Shown piece by piece: positions 46,081 through 56,657 of a DNA stretch of 64,000 nucleotides. The notes under the pieces were generated by a model. The model searched no databases and had not been told where the DNA came from. It saw only the letters and a list, made by a program, of their open reading frames with translations. The stretch lies in contig MNCI01036208.1 in the NCBI GenBank assembly GCA_015680685.1, forward strand, positions 135,600 to 199,599, in the 5' to 3' direction. The stretch comes from Gnetum montanum (taxonomy: Eukaryota; Streptophyta; Gnetopsida; Gnetales; Gnetaceae). A program made the position numbers and the translations under genes. Numbering within the stretch: position 1 is the first letter of the stretch; each line of letters opens with the position of its first letter.

Positions 46081-49000
46081 AAGTTTGAAGGAGGAGATTT
46101 TAAATATTGAGTGTGGTTGTCCATATGATGAGGTGTTGATTGTACTAGCTCACTTAGGCTCATGGAAAGGTTTAATATGTTGCATGTTGACTAGTTGTTT
46201 TTTGTTTAGACTCTTAGGTTTGTAGATCAACATGGGCCTAGAAGGAAAGGTTTCATAAATGATATAAGGCCCTTCTCATAATATTTAAAACTTAGTTTGT
46301 TGAGGTACATCTATGGGGTTCTAGGAAAGGACCTTATCTTCAAGTTGAAATTTTACTTTTCTTATTTTAAGGTCATGAAGTTTCTTGTTGAATGGTTTGT
46401 GCACTTCATTCAAGAACATGACCACCAATCTTTTTTCATCTAGCATGTTGAGGTTGATCAATCTTTCTTTCTACGCTAGGCTAAGTTCAAGGTTAAGGTC
46501 ATAGGCTATTGAAAGTGTATAGAGCTCAAACTAAATAGGAAGAGTTGGAAATTTTCTATACACGAGTTCATAGGGAGAATAGCCTATAGGGAGTTTCCAT
46601 GTTGAGTGGTAAGCCCAAAGGGCATCATTGAGTTTTGTGCTCTAGTCTCTTATATATTTGCTATTTATTCTGGTTAAGGTCTTAGTGATCTTCCTAATGG
46701 TAATCTTAGCTAGACCATTAGCTTGGGGATGGTAAGGTGTTATTAATTTAATTTTGACCTCTAAGTGTTACATGAGTTTGTGAAAGGTGGTACCTGTAAA
46801 ATGAATACCATTATCATAAATTAGTGCACATGGAACCCCAAATTTGTTTACAACATTATGTTGTACAAATGGTGAAGCAATGTAAGATGTAGAGTTGATG
46901 ATGGCTGGTTCTTCTTCCCATTTTGTATAATAGTCAACAATAACTATAATGTATGCCTTTTCATTTGACATGGTTGTGATGGGACCCATGAAGCCTATGC
47001 CCCAGATGTCAAAGGATTCCAATGGTTGAATTGATTGCTAATGTCCCTCCATTTGAATGGTCATCCCATTATTTTGTTGACAACATTCACAAGAGCAGAA
47101 AAATTGGTGGAAATCTTTGAAAAGTATTGGCCAATAATACCTTGCCATCAAGATCTTAATGGCTATGTATCTCTTAGCATAATGGCCTCCATAAGGACCC
47201 TCGTGAGCATCTTGGAGAATGTGCAATTGGTTAGCATCAAGAACATAACAATAAAATAGGCCATTGACACAAACCTTGTAAAGGTGTCTATTAATCTCAA
47301 TGAAGCATTTGGCATAATGAAGAAACTATTGTTTCTTCCTATGGTCTAACTCTTATGACATCTCCTAAGTGCGAAGATAAGTGAGGATTCCATTGTACCA
47401 TGTAGGCTCATTGGACACTTACTCATTTATCACACCATCAAGGAGGAGTTCATTAGGGAATTGATTAGAAAGTAGGCTCTCCTCCTCTTTGTTGTCCCAT
47501 GACAACTGAGATAAGTGGTCATCAACCACATTCTTAGTTCCATTTCGATCTTCCATCATAATATCGAATTCTTACAAGATCACAAGCCACTGTATGACAT
47601 GGGGGCTTACTGTTGTTTTGTTTTTCAAGAAGTGAATGACACTATGATTCATGTGTACAAACACCTTGTATCCAAGCACATAGTGCCTAAATTTATCCAA
47701 GGCATATGCCACCACCACTAGCTCTTTTCTTATTATAGTATAGTTTAGTTGTACATCCACAATGCTTTAATTCATGTAGTGGATGTAGTAAGAACATTTT
47801 TGATCATCTAGCTACGTGACCATAGCTCCCAAAGCATACTTGGATGCATCCGTCATGATATGGAAGTGTTTAGACTAGTTTGGTGCTCATAGAATTAGAG
47901 TTTCTATAAGCTTCTTCTTAAGATTCTACCTTTTCACATTTCTTGGTCTAGATGAATAGAGTATCTTTCTTTGTCAGCTTGACCAATGGTTTAGCGATCT
48001 TAGAGAAATTCTCTATGAATCACTGGTAGTAGCTAGTGTGTCTAAGAAATGATAAAAAATCTTTAATGGTTTTTAGTTGGTGGGTTATTCCTTGGATGAC
48101 CCTAATTTTTTCAGGGTCCACCTCAATCCCTTCTTGTAAGATTCTATGCCCCAAAACAATGCCCTCCTGGATCATCAGATGGATCTTTTTTCAATTGAGC
48201 CTAAGGTTTATCTCCACATATCTTTTCAACACTTACTCAAGATGGTCTATGACCTACTTGAATGTAGTGCCATAGGTGAAGAAGTTATCCATGAAGACTT
48301 CCACCCTTCCAACAATTTGTCGTTGAAAAATGCTCATGACAAGGCATTGAAAGGTTGCAAGGGCATTGCATAGACCAAATGATATATTTTTGTATGTAAA
48401 AGTCCCCCAAGGACTTATGAATGTGGTTTTGGCCTACTCTTTGAGTGCACTCTAAATTTGGTTATAGGCATTATAACCATCTAGAATGCTGTAGAAGCAA
48501 TGCCTAAAGATAGTGTCCAACACCTAGTCCACAAATGAAAATGAAAAGTGATCTTTGCATGTCACCATGTTCAACAACTTGACATCAATATGGACCCTCT
48601 ACTTACCACCTTTCTTTGGCACTATCACAAGTGGGTTAACCCACTTGGTATCCACAATGGAGTAGATGAACCCCATATTGAGAAATTGTTCAATCTTCTG
48701 CTTGATGATCTACTTCAATTTGGGATTCAACTGCTATTATGACTACCTCTTTATCTTCATGGAAGAATTAGTATAGATGCAATGCTAGTATATCATGGGA
48801 TCAATCCTAGTGAGTTTAGGATATGACTAAGAAAGGTTATTGGCCACTTGTTGACCACCTTCAATAGCTTCTATTTCTACTTAGGAGCAAGGTTGGCATT
48901 GATTATTACCAACTTTCCATTATTTAGAAAAACATATTCAATGTTGGCAAGTAGAGTTTTCAACTTTAGGGGCTTCTATTTAAAATTATCAAGGATTTCC

Positions 49001-49100
49001 AACTCTTCCCAATAAGTGTCATTAGGTTCATCATTCGAGAGTTGGAGATGAATCTACTCTAGTTCATCCATGCCTTCAACATAGACACATGTTAAAATCT
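46081..49100 (-). pseudogene. pol of element C: RT, RNase H, integrase, degenerate
   Basis: RT around 48050-48700: FGLCNALATF for the MPFGLxNAPATF box; the active site reads VFMDNFFTYG, so the second catalytic Asp is Asn. RNase H at 47572-47760 (DVQLNYTIIRKELVVVAYAL, DKFRHYVLGYKVFV, then HMNHS where YTDHA is usual). Integrase zinc domain at 47038-47226 (GPYGGHYAKRYIAIKILMAR, CSCECCQQNN) and core at 46768-47022 (WGIGFMGPITT, YDNGIHFTG), with the first catalytic Asp (GIDFMGP) changed to Gly. Multiple stops. Confidence 0.85.
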
Positions 49101-49299
49101 TAGGGGGTTCCTTGCAAAGTGTTGAGCTACTTTCAAGATTAGCTATAAGCCACTGGGTGTCCTCCTATTTTGTGGCTTCTGTGTACAAGCACCTTTAAAT
49201 TTCTATCTTGTCTGCACATTGTCTTCATGCTATGATGGATGTGCTTTTCATAGATCATAGTTTTTACATATAGTTGCACCCTATATCATTGTACATGAT

Positions 49300-49848
49300 G
49301 CATGAAACTCACTTCTTCTTAATCTTTCCAAATGCATTTTCCTTGGAAATCTCCAGGGAAAGATCTCTAATTCCCAAGCCTGAATCATTAGTGCTTAGCC
49401 AAGCCCTTCCCATGATGATTAGGAAGTTTCCCTTGTAGTTATCAACATAGATCACTAGGAAGTCAATAGGATAGAATCACCTATAAACAATGGTCACAAT
49501 GTCCTCCACCAATCCCAAGGAAATAGTGATGGACTAGTCTACAAACTCTAGGCAAATGTTACTCTTCTTAAGTGGAGGTAGGTTCTAGGCTTTGTACATC
49601 TCATGAGAAATTATATTGACACCAAAACTTGAGTCTAGAAGAGCTTTGCAAGGCTCATTTTTAGCAATTTGCAAATAGATTAAAGGACTTCCAAGATCAT
49701 ATCTTTTGTTGGGAAGGTAACTAATCTTTATCCAATTGGTTACGACATGGGTCAACATGACTGTGTGCACTTTGGGAGGTGTTTGGTTTGAATGAGACTC
49801 GAAAAAATTAGATACATAGTATGAGGGAGAAGTAGGATAACCAACCAT
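49300..49848 (-). pseudogene. protease of element C
   Basis: 49585-49848 contains LPNKRYDLGSPLIYLQIAKN and ALLDSSFGVNIISHEMY: the aspartic protease active site with D-S-S in place of D-S/T-G. The downstream part (49320-49560) matches the WSYPTDFL...FPIIM region of B. Frames are interrupted. Confidence 0.7.
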
Positions 49849-52320
49849 ACTAGTTTGTGAGGGCTTTGTAGGATTGTTGGTTTGGAAGAATGGTCTTTTT
49901 CAAGATTTTTTTTCTGAGCCACTTAGCTAAGGAGCCTACAGTAAGCTAACTACCTGAGTGACATTACATTGCTATGACTAGGTTGGAATTTTTATTTCAT
50001 TGATGGATCAGGTGTTAATTGGATTGAGGGTGGAGAGACATGTTCAGAAGGATGAGGAGGGTAATGAGGAAATGGGGATTCCCATCTAGGAGATGGAGAA
50101 TGAGCTCCATAGCACTTAAGAGGGTAGTAGTGATGCCAGAATTAGGTATGATTAGAAGAGTCATGTGGAGAAATGGACTACTAAACATACTATCTAAATG
50201 GATTTGGTTGCTAGTAGGGGTATTGCTACCTTGGAGGTGGCATTCCCCATGACTGTGGGTATTGCCACTAATGATACTACTCATAAAGTTGTGACTGTGG
50301 GTATTGCCACTAATGATACTACTCATAAATTTGTGGTGGAGCTCCACTTGGATAATAGGCTTGTTGTTGGTGGAATTGCCTTGGATTGCCATGAGGATAA
50401 GGTAATCTTCTAGGTGCTTACCTTCTTGCTAGTCTAGGATTTGGAGCATACACCCTAGACTCCTACAAGTGTGACATAATAGGGTAATATTTCATAGGAT
50501 GTTTGTATTAGTAGATGTCACATCCACCATCATCATCTGATTCAGGCTCCACAACCTCTTCTACTGCAGTAGCCTTTCCCTTACCCCTTTGATATGCATT
50601 TTTAACTTCCTTCCTTCTCCTGCGATCATGATCACCACTTTTTTCTTTGGATTCCTCTACTATTTTTAAAGTGGTTTAGAACTTTTCATCCAAAGAGTTC
50701 CATATTTTGTCTACCTTGATCGAAATTTAAGAGATAAATTTTTGAATTAACAAGGTTTTCCATTACACCACCTCATCAAGTGGTGCCTCCTCATTATCAC
50801 AAAACTAGATCTCCATTTTTTTTATGGAAGTATCTCAGTTGTACTCCTTAGAAGTTTCCCTTTTTTTGAGCTCTCCTTCTTATTTGGTAAATTTCTCAAT
50901 CAACCTTTGGATATTATGGACCCTTAGTTCTAACAATCTCCCTTGGGCATAAACCCCAAGAGCTTTTCGTGTTTCTAATCAAAGCCCATCTATGATATGG
51001 TGAAGCTACTTCCTTTGAGAATAATTATGGCTAGGACATCTATGCAAAAGAGAATGATACTAGCCCATGGATACATCCAAGGGTTCATGTGTTCTTTGTC
51101 TCCATCCTTAGATCTACTTTCTCAAGTTGGACACTTGAGAGTATGTTTGATACTTGTTATTGAAGAGCTCAAGCATCATACTTTATCTATGGATTGATTT
51201 CAGCTCCAAGAAGAAGTACCAACTTTCAGCTTTTGTGATGAGTGTCTATGGGAATAACTTGAGTTTTTGTCATTCATTCTCCATGTTATATAAGGCATTG
51301 TCATCATTAAAGGCTTGAAGATGGTTCTACAGATCTAAGTGGTATTCCCCTTTGAAATTTGGGATATTATTCATATCCAACCGCTTGATTTAGCTATCTT
51401 TCACATGCTTAGTTGGAATTCTCATTACCTCTACAATTTTTAGCATGTTTCAAGTTAAAAGCAAAGACTCATCATAGTCATAGCCTTTGTGATGGCCATG
51501 ATGTCTATGATACTCCCTATTTTCCCTTCTCTCATGGTGGTGGGCCTTTCTTGAATGCCCACACCCTTGGTCTCTACTAGTCCATTAGGCCCTATGATCA
51601 TCTCTATCCTAAAAGTCACCTCCATCATAGTCACATCCTCTATAGTTTTGGTCAGAGCTTGAGGAGGAAGAAGATGACAAAGGAGAAGAGGAAGGGGAAC
51701 TATCATTGTTATAGTGCCTACCACCTTCTCTTCTATGTTCATAGCCACAATCATCTCTGTGATGCCTATCCTTGTCCTTGCCATGAATCCCACCTTTGGA
51801 TCCCCTATGATTATGGGTCTCATTATTGCCTAAACTAGAACCATTTTATAGTTGATTGTAAGTTCTAGTTCAAGCCTAATTCATTAGAGTCAAGGAGAAG
51901 AGAGCTAGTGCGTTGAGAACCCCCAAAGAGGGAATCCTCTTTATCTCTTTGGTTTAGTAGGAGAAAGGGGTTATTAAACTGTTTCCCCTTTAGAACTTCA
52001 TAGCATTTTTCCTATTGTTAATCTCTTTTTTATTGTGTCTCATTGGGATGGTAGTCTTGATAGTCATGGTCCTACACAATGTATTCACCATTTAGGTCCT
52101 AGATGCCCAACCTTGTAAGAGTTTGGAGTAGCATCCTAGGAATTGATCGATTAGGTGGAAACACAATGTTTCCCTTCATGTCCCTCCACCATAGGTGTTT
52201 ATCTTGATGCGATATGAAGATGAAGTTAGGTACATACTCATTTGGATGAGTATATACCACTTTGCATTCTTGGGGCACTAGTAGATTTGACCCATTGCAC
52301 CTATAAGAAGAAGACATCAT
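49849..52320 (-). pseudogene. gag of element C, degenerate
   Basis: Start at 52320 (MMSSSYRCNGSNLLVPQ) with VVYTHPNEYVPNFIFISHQD and NIVFPPNRSIPRML. The charged middle is at 51455-51823. The capsid-like part (50880-51170) matches A 1038-1427 but is broken. The C-terminal part (50015-50392) is rich in H, S and N and holds a 14-codon tandem duplication. Confidence 0.75.
50251..50334 (-). repeat. 42-bp in-frame tandem duplication in gag of C
   Basis: Two near-identical 42-base copies (50251-50292, 50293-50334), giving a repeated NFMSSIISGNTHSH unit on the minus strand. Not seen in gag of A, B or E. Confidence 0.8.
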
Positions 52321-52446
52321 GGGTTTAAAGGAAAATCAATGTGCTTTTATTCTTATTAGTATGCAAATGATTATGACTTTAAGGTTTCATCCAACAATGT
52401 TGAATAATTTCCACTAAGTTCTAAATAGTGGATGTAACTAACTAAA

Positions 52447-52466
52447 GGCCCCAATAATGGTGCCAA
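52447..52466 (-). other. primer binding site of element C
   Basis: The minus strand reads TTGGCACCATTATTGGGGCC directly after LTR 4. Compared with A, several G/C positions are A/T, as expected from methylation-driven decay. Confidence 0.7.
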
Positions 52467-53358
52467 TGATGACCAGCAAATATGCTCTATGTTCAACCAT
52501 ACGAATCACTAGTGTTCACTCAATGATCCGGTCAAATTCCAAAGACTTTGGGTTGCTAAGTACACTAGTTTTGGGAGGTGAAACTAACCATTGTAATTAT
52601 TGTCTTCCCAATTCCACTTGTGAAGTGAAAGGGTATGGTTAAGTATAATTGAGGCATATCATTTTTATCATTTTATCTTTTATGGTTTAAGTCACCTAAC
52701 AATAAAAAAATAAAAAATTAAGTAATCTAATTTTAACTAATCTGATAACTAACAAACACTTATAACTAATCATAATATAAGCATCTATTCCCACTTGACA
52801 TACACATCCTAAACACGTTATAATGCTACTGGGTTACTAGATGTTAAGCGTTATTGGGATTACCAAGTGCCAAGTGTATGTTCAAAGTGGTCATACTTAT
52901 GTTTGCTATTTAATCTATCTATCTTAATTAATTACGTAATTACTTAAGAACATTAATGTCAAATTTGTGAATAGTAAATGCTTTAAAAAATAATTAATCT
53001 AGTCCAAGTGCTACAGGGTTTGATCAGAAAGCTCATCTTTATTACCACACATACTAAAGTGCTCAGGTACAATAGTGCTTGAATAAAGGTCTATACACTT
53101 TTTGACTCCTACTACGGGCACTCAAAAAATATTCTAACTTTCAAGAGGAAAAACTACTAGAGCTTCGCTACAACTGAGACTTATTGCCATAAATGTGGCT
53201 AGGGAGTGTGTATTTATAAGCGAAAACAAGGTGCCCTGTTGATGAGTACACATCAACAGGTAAAACCCTACATTGATGTGATCATGTTGACGAGATCCCA
53301 TCAACAAGGTCACACTAATGACATCCTGTTGACACGGCCAAATTATGGCAACTCATTA
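52467..53358 (-). repeat. LTR 4: 5' LTR of element C
   Basis: 892 bases, TGATGACC...CAACTCATTA. TATA box TATTTATA (53211-53218). CATCAACAGG/TTGATG repeats (53236-53325) upstream of it on the minus strand. Aligns along its length with LTR 3. Confidence 0.8.
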
Positions 53359-53588
53359 GTTATCTATAGCATTGATGGTGTTGAATGTTTATGAGGCAAA
53401 ACTATATTATCCTAAAAATCTCTCCACCTCAGTTGTTCGTCCAGATGGAAGATAAATGTGAAGGTAGGATAATATAGATCTATATGAACATATACAATTT
53501 TGGTTTGCATGGGCGTACTTTAGTCTTCTTCATCATGTCTTTCTTCATGACTCCTTTGTGTTTCTTTAGTAGGTGGTGACTTTTCCAT
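53359..53588 (-). pseudogene. gag N-terminal fragment of element E
   Basis: Start ATG at 53588 (MEKSPPTKETQRSHEERHDE), then IVYVHIDLYYPTFTFIFHLD and EQLRWRDF, the conserved gag start. It breaks off at LTR 4. Its continuation is at 23371: the two sides together align without gap to gag of B around 16985-17060. Confidence 0.75.
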
Positions 53589-53736
53589 AAGTGTCGAAGT
53601 AATACTATATGTTTGATGCTCTTAAGTATGTGTGTTTGTGTGTGTTATGAAGATTGATTAAAAATGTCTAGGATAAATTTTTTGATTCTTAATACAACGA
53701 ACTCTATATGATTAATTACTAAGCAAACATTGACAC

Positions 53737-53756
53737 ATCCTTGACAACACCACCAA
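53737..53756 (-). other. primer binding site of element E
   Basis: The minus strand reads TTGGTGGTGTTGTCAAGGAT beside LTR 5, a decayed form of the site in element A. Several G or C positions of that site are A or T here. Confidence 0.6.
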
Positions 53757-54627
53757 TGATGAGTGGTAGGGTATCCCAAAATTCCACCTTACAAGTCATG
53801 AGTGCACATGCATAACTACATTGTAATCCATGGATGGAGAATGTAAGTATGCTAGAAGTTGATAATTGGTTTATTATCGTTATCTTCCCACTCTAAGTTT
53901 GTGAAGTGCAAGTATATGGTTTAACTCTAAGGCATATGATATCTTGATGTTGTTGTCTCATGTTACTCCTAAGTGCAACCATAACAAAAATGAGAATAAG
54001 ATCTAAATCTAAGTAATAATAGAAATGTAATATACTCTATCCTATGATGATGAGTAGTATTCCTAGCTTATTGTACATGTCTTGGGCTTATGTCACTATT
54101 ATTGGGTTACCAAATGTTATGCCATTGAACGAACTAAGAAATAACACTACTAGGATTAGCAAATGATTACACTTACACACTTGAAACCAGTTTTACTCAT
54201 TTTGCCTTACTAATGAACATGAAAAAGTAAAATGCTTGTGAAAGGTAAAAGACTAAGCTATAGTAAGTGTATTAAGGAAATGAAAATTAAACTAAGTAAT
54301 CAAATTAGCTAAGTAAAACAAAGAAACTAAGTGGATGCTGCAATGATGATAAGCAATCTTGATCTTTATTTCCATGCATGAATTGTACCCAAGTACAACC
54401 CACTCAAATAAAGATTTTGTTTAGTTGTTTAACACCACATTGCAGACATTCACTTTATCACTAAGTGTAAACTATGAAAACAAACTGCAAGAGTTTTCCT
54501 AAGGTTGGAATAAAAGTTGTTCATAGTGTTGGTATTTATAGGGGTGACCAAGACCCACTACATCACATCAATGATGAGGTACGTGGAGCTATGATGCTAT
54601 AGATACGATATCATAGATGCAATATCA
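53757..54627 (-). repeat. LTR 5: 5' LTR of element E
   Basis: Starts TGATGAGTGGTAGGGTA, like LTR 1. TATA box TATTTATA (54533-54540). The U3 end has CACTACATCACATCAATGATG and GATATC motifs in common with LTR 1 only. The outer end is approximate (around 54627). Confidence 0.65.
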
Positions 54628-55539
54628 ATGAAAAAATGCCCTCCACATTTGAACATCCTCTATAGGGTAAAACACAATGCCTAAAAACATCCTATTCCAT
54701 GCTTTTGTTAGAGAATAATCTACTTCCTTTAAAAGCATAAGCTATTTGAGAGTTTATTGTTTCTACTTAAAAAATTAGCAAAAACCTAACATATCAAATT
54801 TTCTAAAACATCTATTAAAGACATAAAAGAGTTGAAGACACAAAAGAGTAGTGATAGTATATCCAAGAGATATAGTGGTTGAAGCCTTGGGATATTTCAT
54901 TGAAGGATATACAAAGTAATTCAAAGCACAATTACAAGTTGGTTTGACAATGGGTTTTAACAAAGTTATGGTCACATGTAGAAGGCAAATTTTTTCTATC
55001 TGGAATGCATAAAAGATAATTAGTTAAACTCAAAAGTTCACTATATGTTAGCTGTACTCCAAATAAGATTTTCATTAGCAAGCTTTAATTAAGTTTGCAA
55101 CTTCACATCATTTTAGTTTAGAAAGTGGATGGTAGATGCAACTTCCTAAAGAAGAACACACATATAGGTTACATGGTTTAGGAGATTTTGAGGATGAGCA
55201 TAATGTTTTTCTTAGTTACCATTAGGTTGAACATTTGAGACAAAACTATAATATTGCATTAAAAGGCCTATATGATCTTCTTTTATTAGGTCTAGTGTTA
55301 GTTGGCAATTTTGTTGAATCTATATTTCACTTTCATGATATAAATGTAGTACATGTCCAATAGATCCTTTGCATGTAATAGGAGCTTAATTTTAATTTTA
55401 CAATTTCAATAACAATTGTTAATAATAAAAAAACAATGGTTTCTTCCTTAGATGATATAATGTTTAATAGTTTGTTTTAAGGTAATATGTTCTCCTTGCC
55501 ATTGTTAGTAGTATTTATAATCACAATTATTTGTTATCA
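54628..55539. other. AT-rich flank, nothing recognised
   Basis: Right flank of element E. No coding potential, no repeat shared with the rest of the window that I could see. Confidence 0.6.
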
Positions 55540-55700
55540 ACAATGAGGTGTTAACCTAGTGGTATAACTTACCCAATTTCCGGAAATGGTGCTCCCTGGC
55601 TCTGACCATGTGCTGTGGCTCTGACCATGTGCTGTGGCCACCTCATTTCCGGTTCCTGATCAGAATCCACATATTTAGAATCTATAGGTTTCAGGCTGAT
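55540..55700 (+). mobile_element. SINE-like sequence, plus orientation
   Basis: Starts CAATGAGGTGTTAACCTAGTGG, with an RNA polymerase III A-box-like TTAACCTAGTGG (55551-55562); a weak B-box-like GGTTCCTGATC follows (55650). It shares its first 25 bases almost exactly with the minus-strand copy at 56389-56365. Internal 19-bp tandem duplication (55598-55635, GGCTCTGACCATGTGCTGT). tRNA-derived SINE origin is an inference. Confidence 0.4.
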
Positions 55701-56254
55701 ATTATAGGTGAATTATGACGGTTTGCTCGTATGTTTGGATTTTAAGTTCACCTTTGTACTGCTATCTAGTTTCTTGTCTTATATATCTTTCAATGTTATC
55801 TTTATCTGTTCTTGTACTTATCAAATGTGAAATTATTGTTAGTGTGATTAGTTACTTTGCTGTTTCACGTCACCTTCACATCACCTTTCAGGTAGGTAAT
55901 GTTGCAGTCAATGATGGAGTTTTGCTTCACAGCCACATTTGGAGAATTCTTATAAAGCATTTTTACTCCAAATATTTCTATGCCGATCTATTGGATCTTT
56001 TCAATGAGGTAAAAGCACTATAAATGTGATATCGATATTCAATTTAACCTTAACAAAAACAATTTTTTAAAATTGTGTTTGCTCTTTTGTATAGGCTGGG
56101 TTTCAAACAGCCTGTGGACAACTGTTGGATTTAAGCACTACTTATGAAAAAGATCTAAGAAGATGTAAATTGTCAAAGTATGTTATGATCATGATATAGT
56201 ATTATTTGGTTATAAAATATAGTTTTTATTTCTATGCACTAATTTATTGGATGT

Positions 56255-56390
56255 GTTGGAATCCAAAATAAGTGAAACATAGGTACATCCCAAGATTTAT
56301 AGAAGCTTATAACCCAGTGCTACTTGGTAGAATCAAACCTGTTTGGTCAAGACCGGTACCACTAGGCTATCACCTCATTGTTAATATGCA
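56255..56390 (-). mobile_element. SINE-like sequence, minus orientation, in FPPS intron
   Basis: On the minus strand: CAATGAGGTGATAGCCTAGTGG with A box TAGCCTAGTGG (56359-56369), then B-box-like GGTTTGATTCT (56329-56339; consensus GGTTCGATTCC), then a tRNA-unrelated tail. The A-to-B spacing is shorter than in a tRNA. Lies in the intron between exons 2 and 3 of the FPPS fragment. Confidence 0.45.
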
Positions 56391-56572
56391 ATAATTTATC
56401 AGTTTAATATAAGAGCTATTATGGATTGTAATTATGGTTTGCGCCATTTTATTAATATGATTATATCTTCAGAACTTGTTAACATATGCATCACTGATAG
56501 GAACTATGCCTTTTTCAGCCTTAATATTTCTACGTATGCCAACTGGAAATTTTTTCATTTCCTTTCGGTTAC

Positions 56573-56657
56573 CTTCGGATAGTGGGGGACAAGACTGCTT
56601 AGTATTCATTCTATCTTCCTGGAGGACAAGACTGCTTACTATTCATTCTATCTTCCT
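56573..56657 (+). repeat. broken FPPS exon with 37-bp tandem duplication
   Basis: The exon encoding KTAYYSFYLP occurs twice (56591-56620 and 56628-56657). The first copy has TAG for TAC (KTA*YSFYLP). The second is intact and followed by GTGAGT. The 37-base offset also shifts frame. The acceptor before it reads TTTCGG where TTTCAG is expected. Confidence 0.8.

Larger units (their letters stand above)
23372..53358 (-). mobile_element. Athila-like element C, inserted in gag of E and itself split by element D
   Basis: LTR 3 (3' LTR, 23372-24262) and LTR 4 (5' LTR, 52467-53358) enclose env-like region, noncoding segment, integrase, RNase H, RT, protease, gag and PBS, all minus. The flanks ATTAC (23367-23371) and GTTAT (53359-53363) could be one 5-bp target duplication altered by two transitions. 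Element D splits its noncoding segment at 28399/45021. Without D the element is about 13.4 kb. LTR divergence by eye is roughly 15-20%. Confidence 0.75.
2748..54627 (-). mobile_element. Athila-like element E, host of nested elements B, C and D
   Basis: The outermost and oldest element. Its pieces in transcription order are: LTR 5 (53757-54627), PBS and gag start (53359-53756), gag remainder and protease (20089-23371), 3' noncoding sequence (18190-20088), a partial env-like region (3645-6137) and LTR 1. RT, RNase H and integrase are absent: the protease-to-RT linker is followed within a few tens of bases by the sequence that normally follows integrase. The assignment of the pieces to one element is my reconstruction from continuity and LTR subfamily. 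Confidence 0.6.

Noticed and set aside
2748-54627. Tandem array of five elements each sharing LTRs
   Set aside because: First considered because each of the five Athila-type LTRs has PBS or PBS-like sequence nearby. Gag of E proves continuous across C, and LTR 3 has no PBS beside it, so nesting is the better reading; only LTR 1 remains shared.
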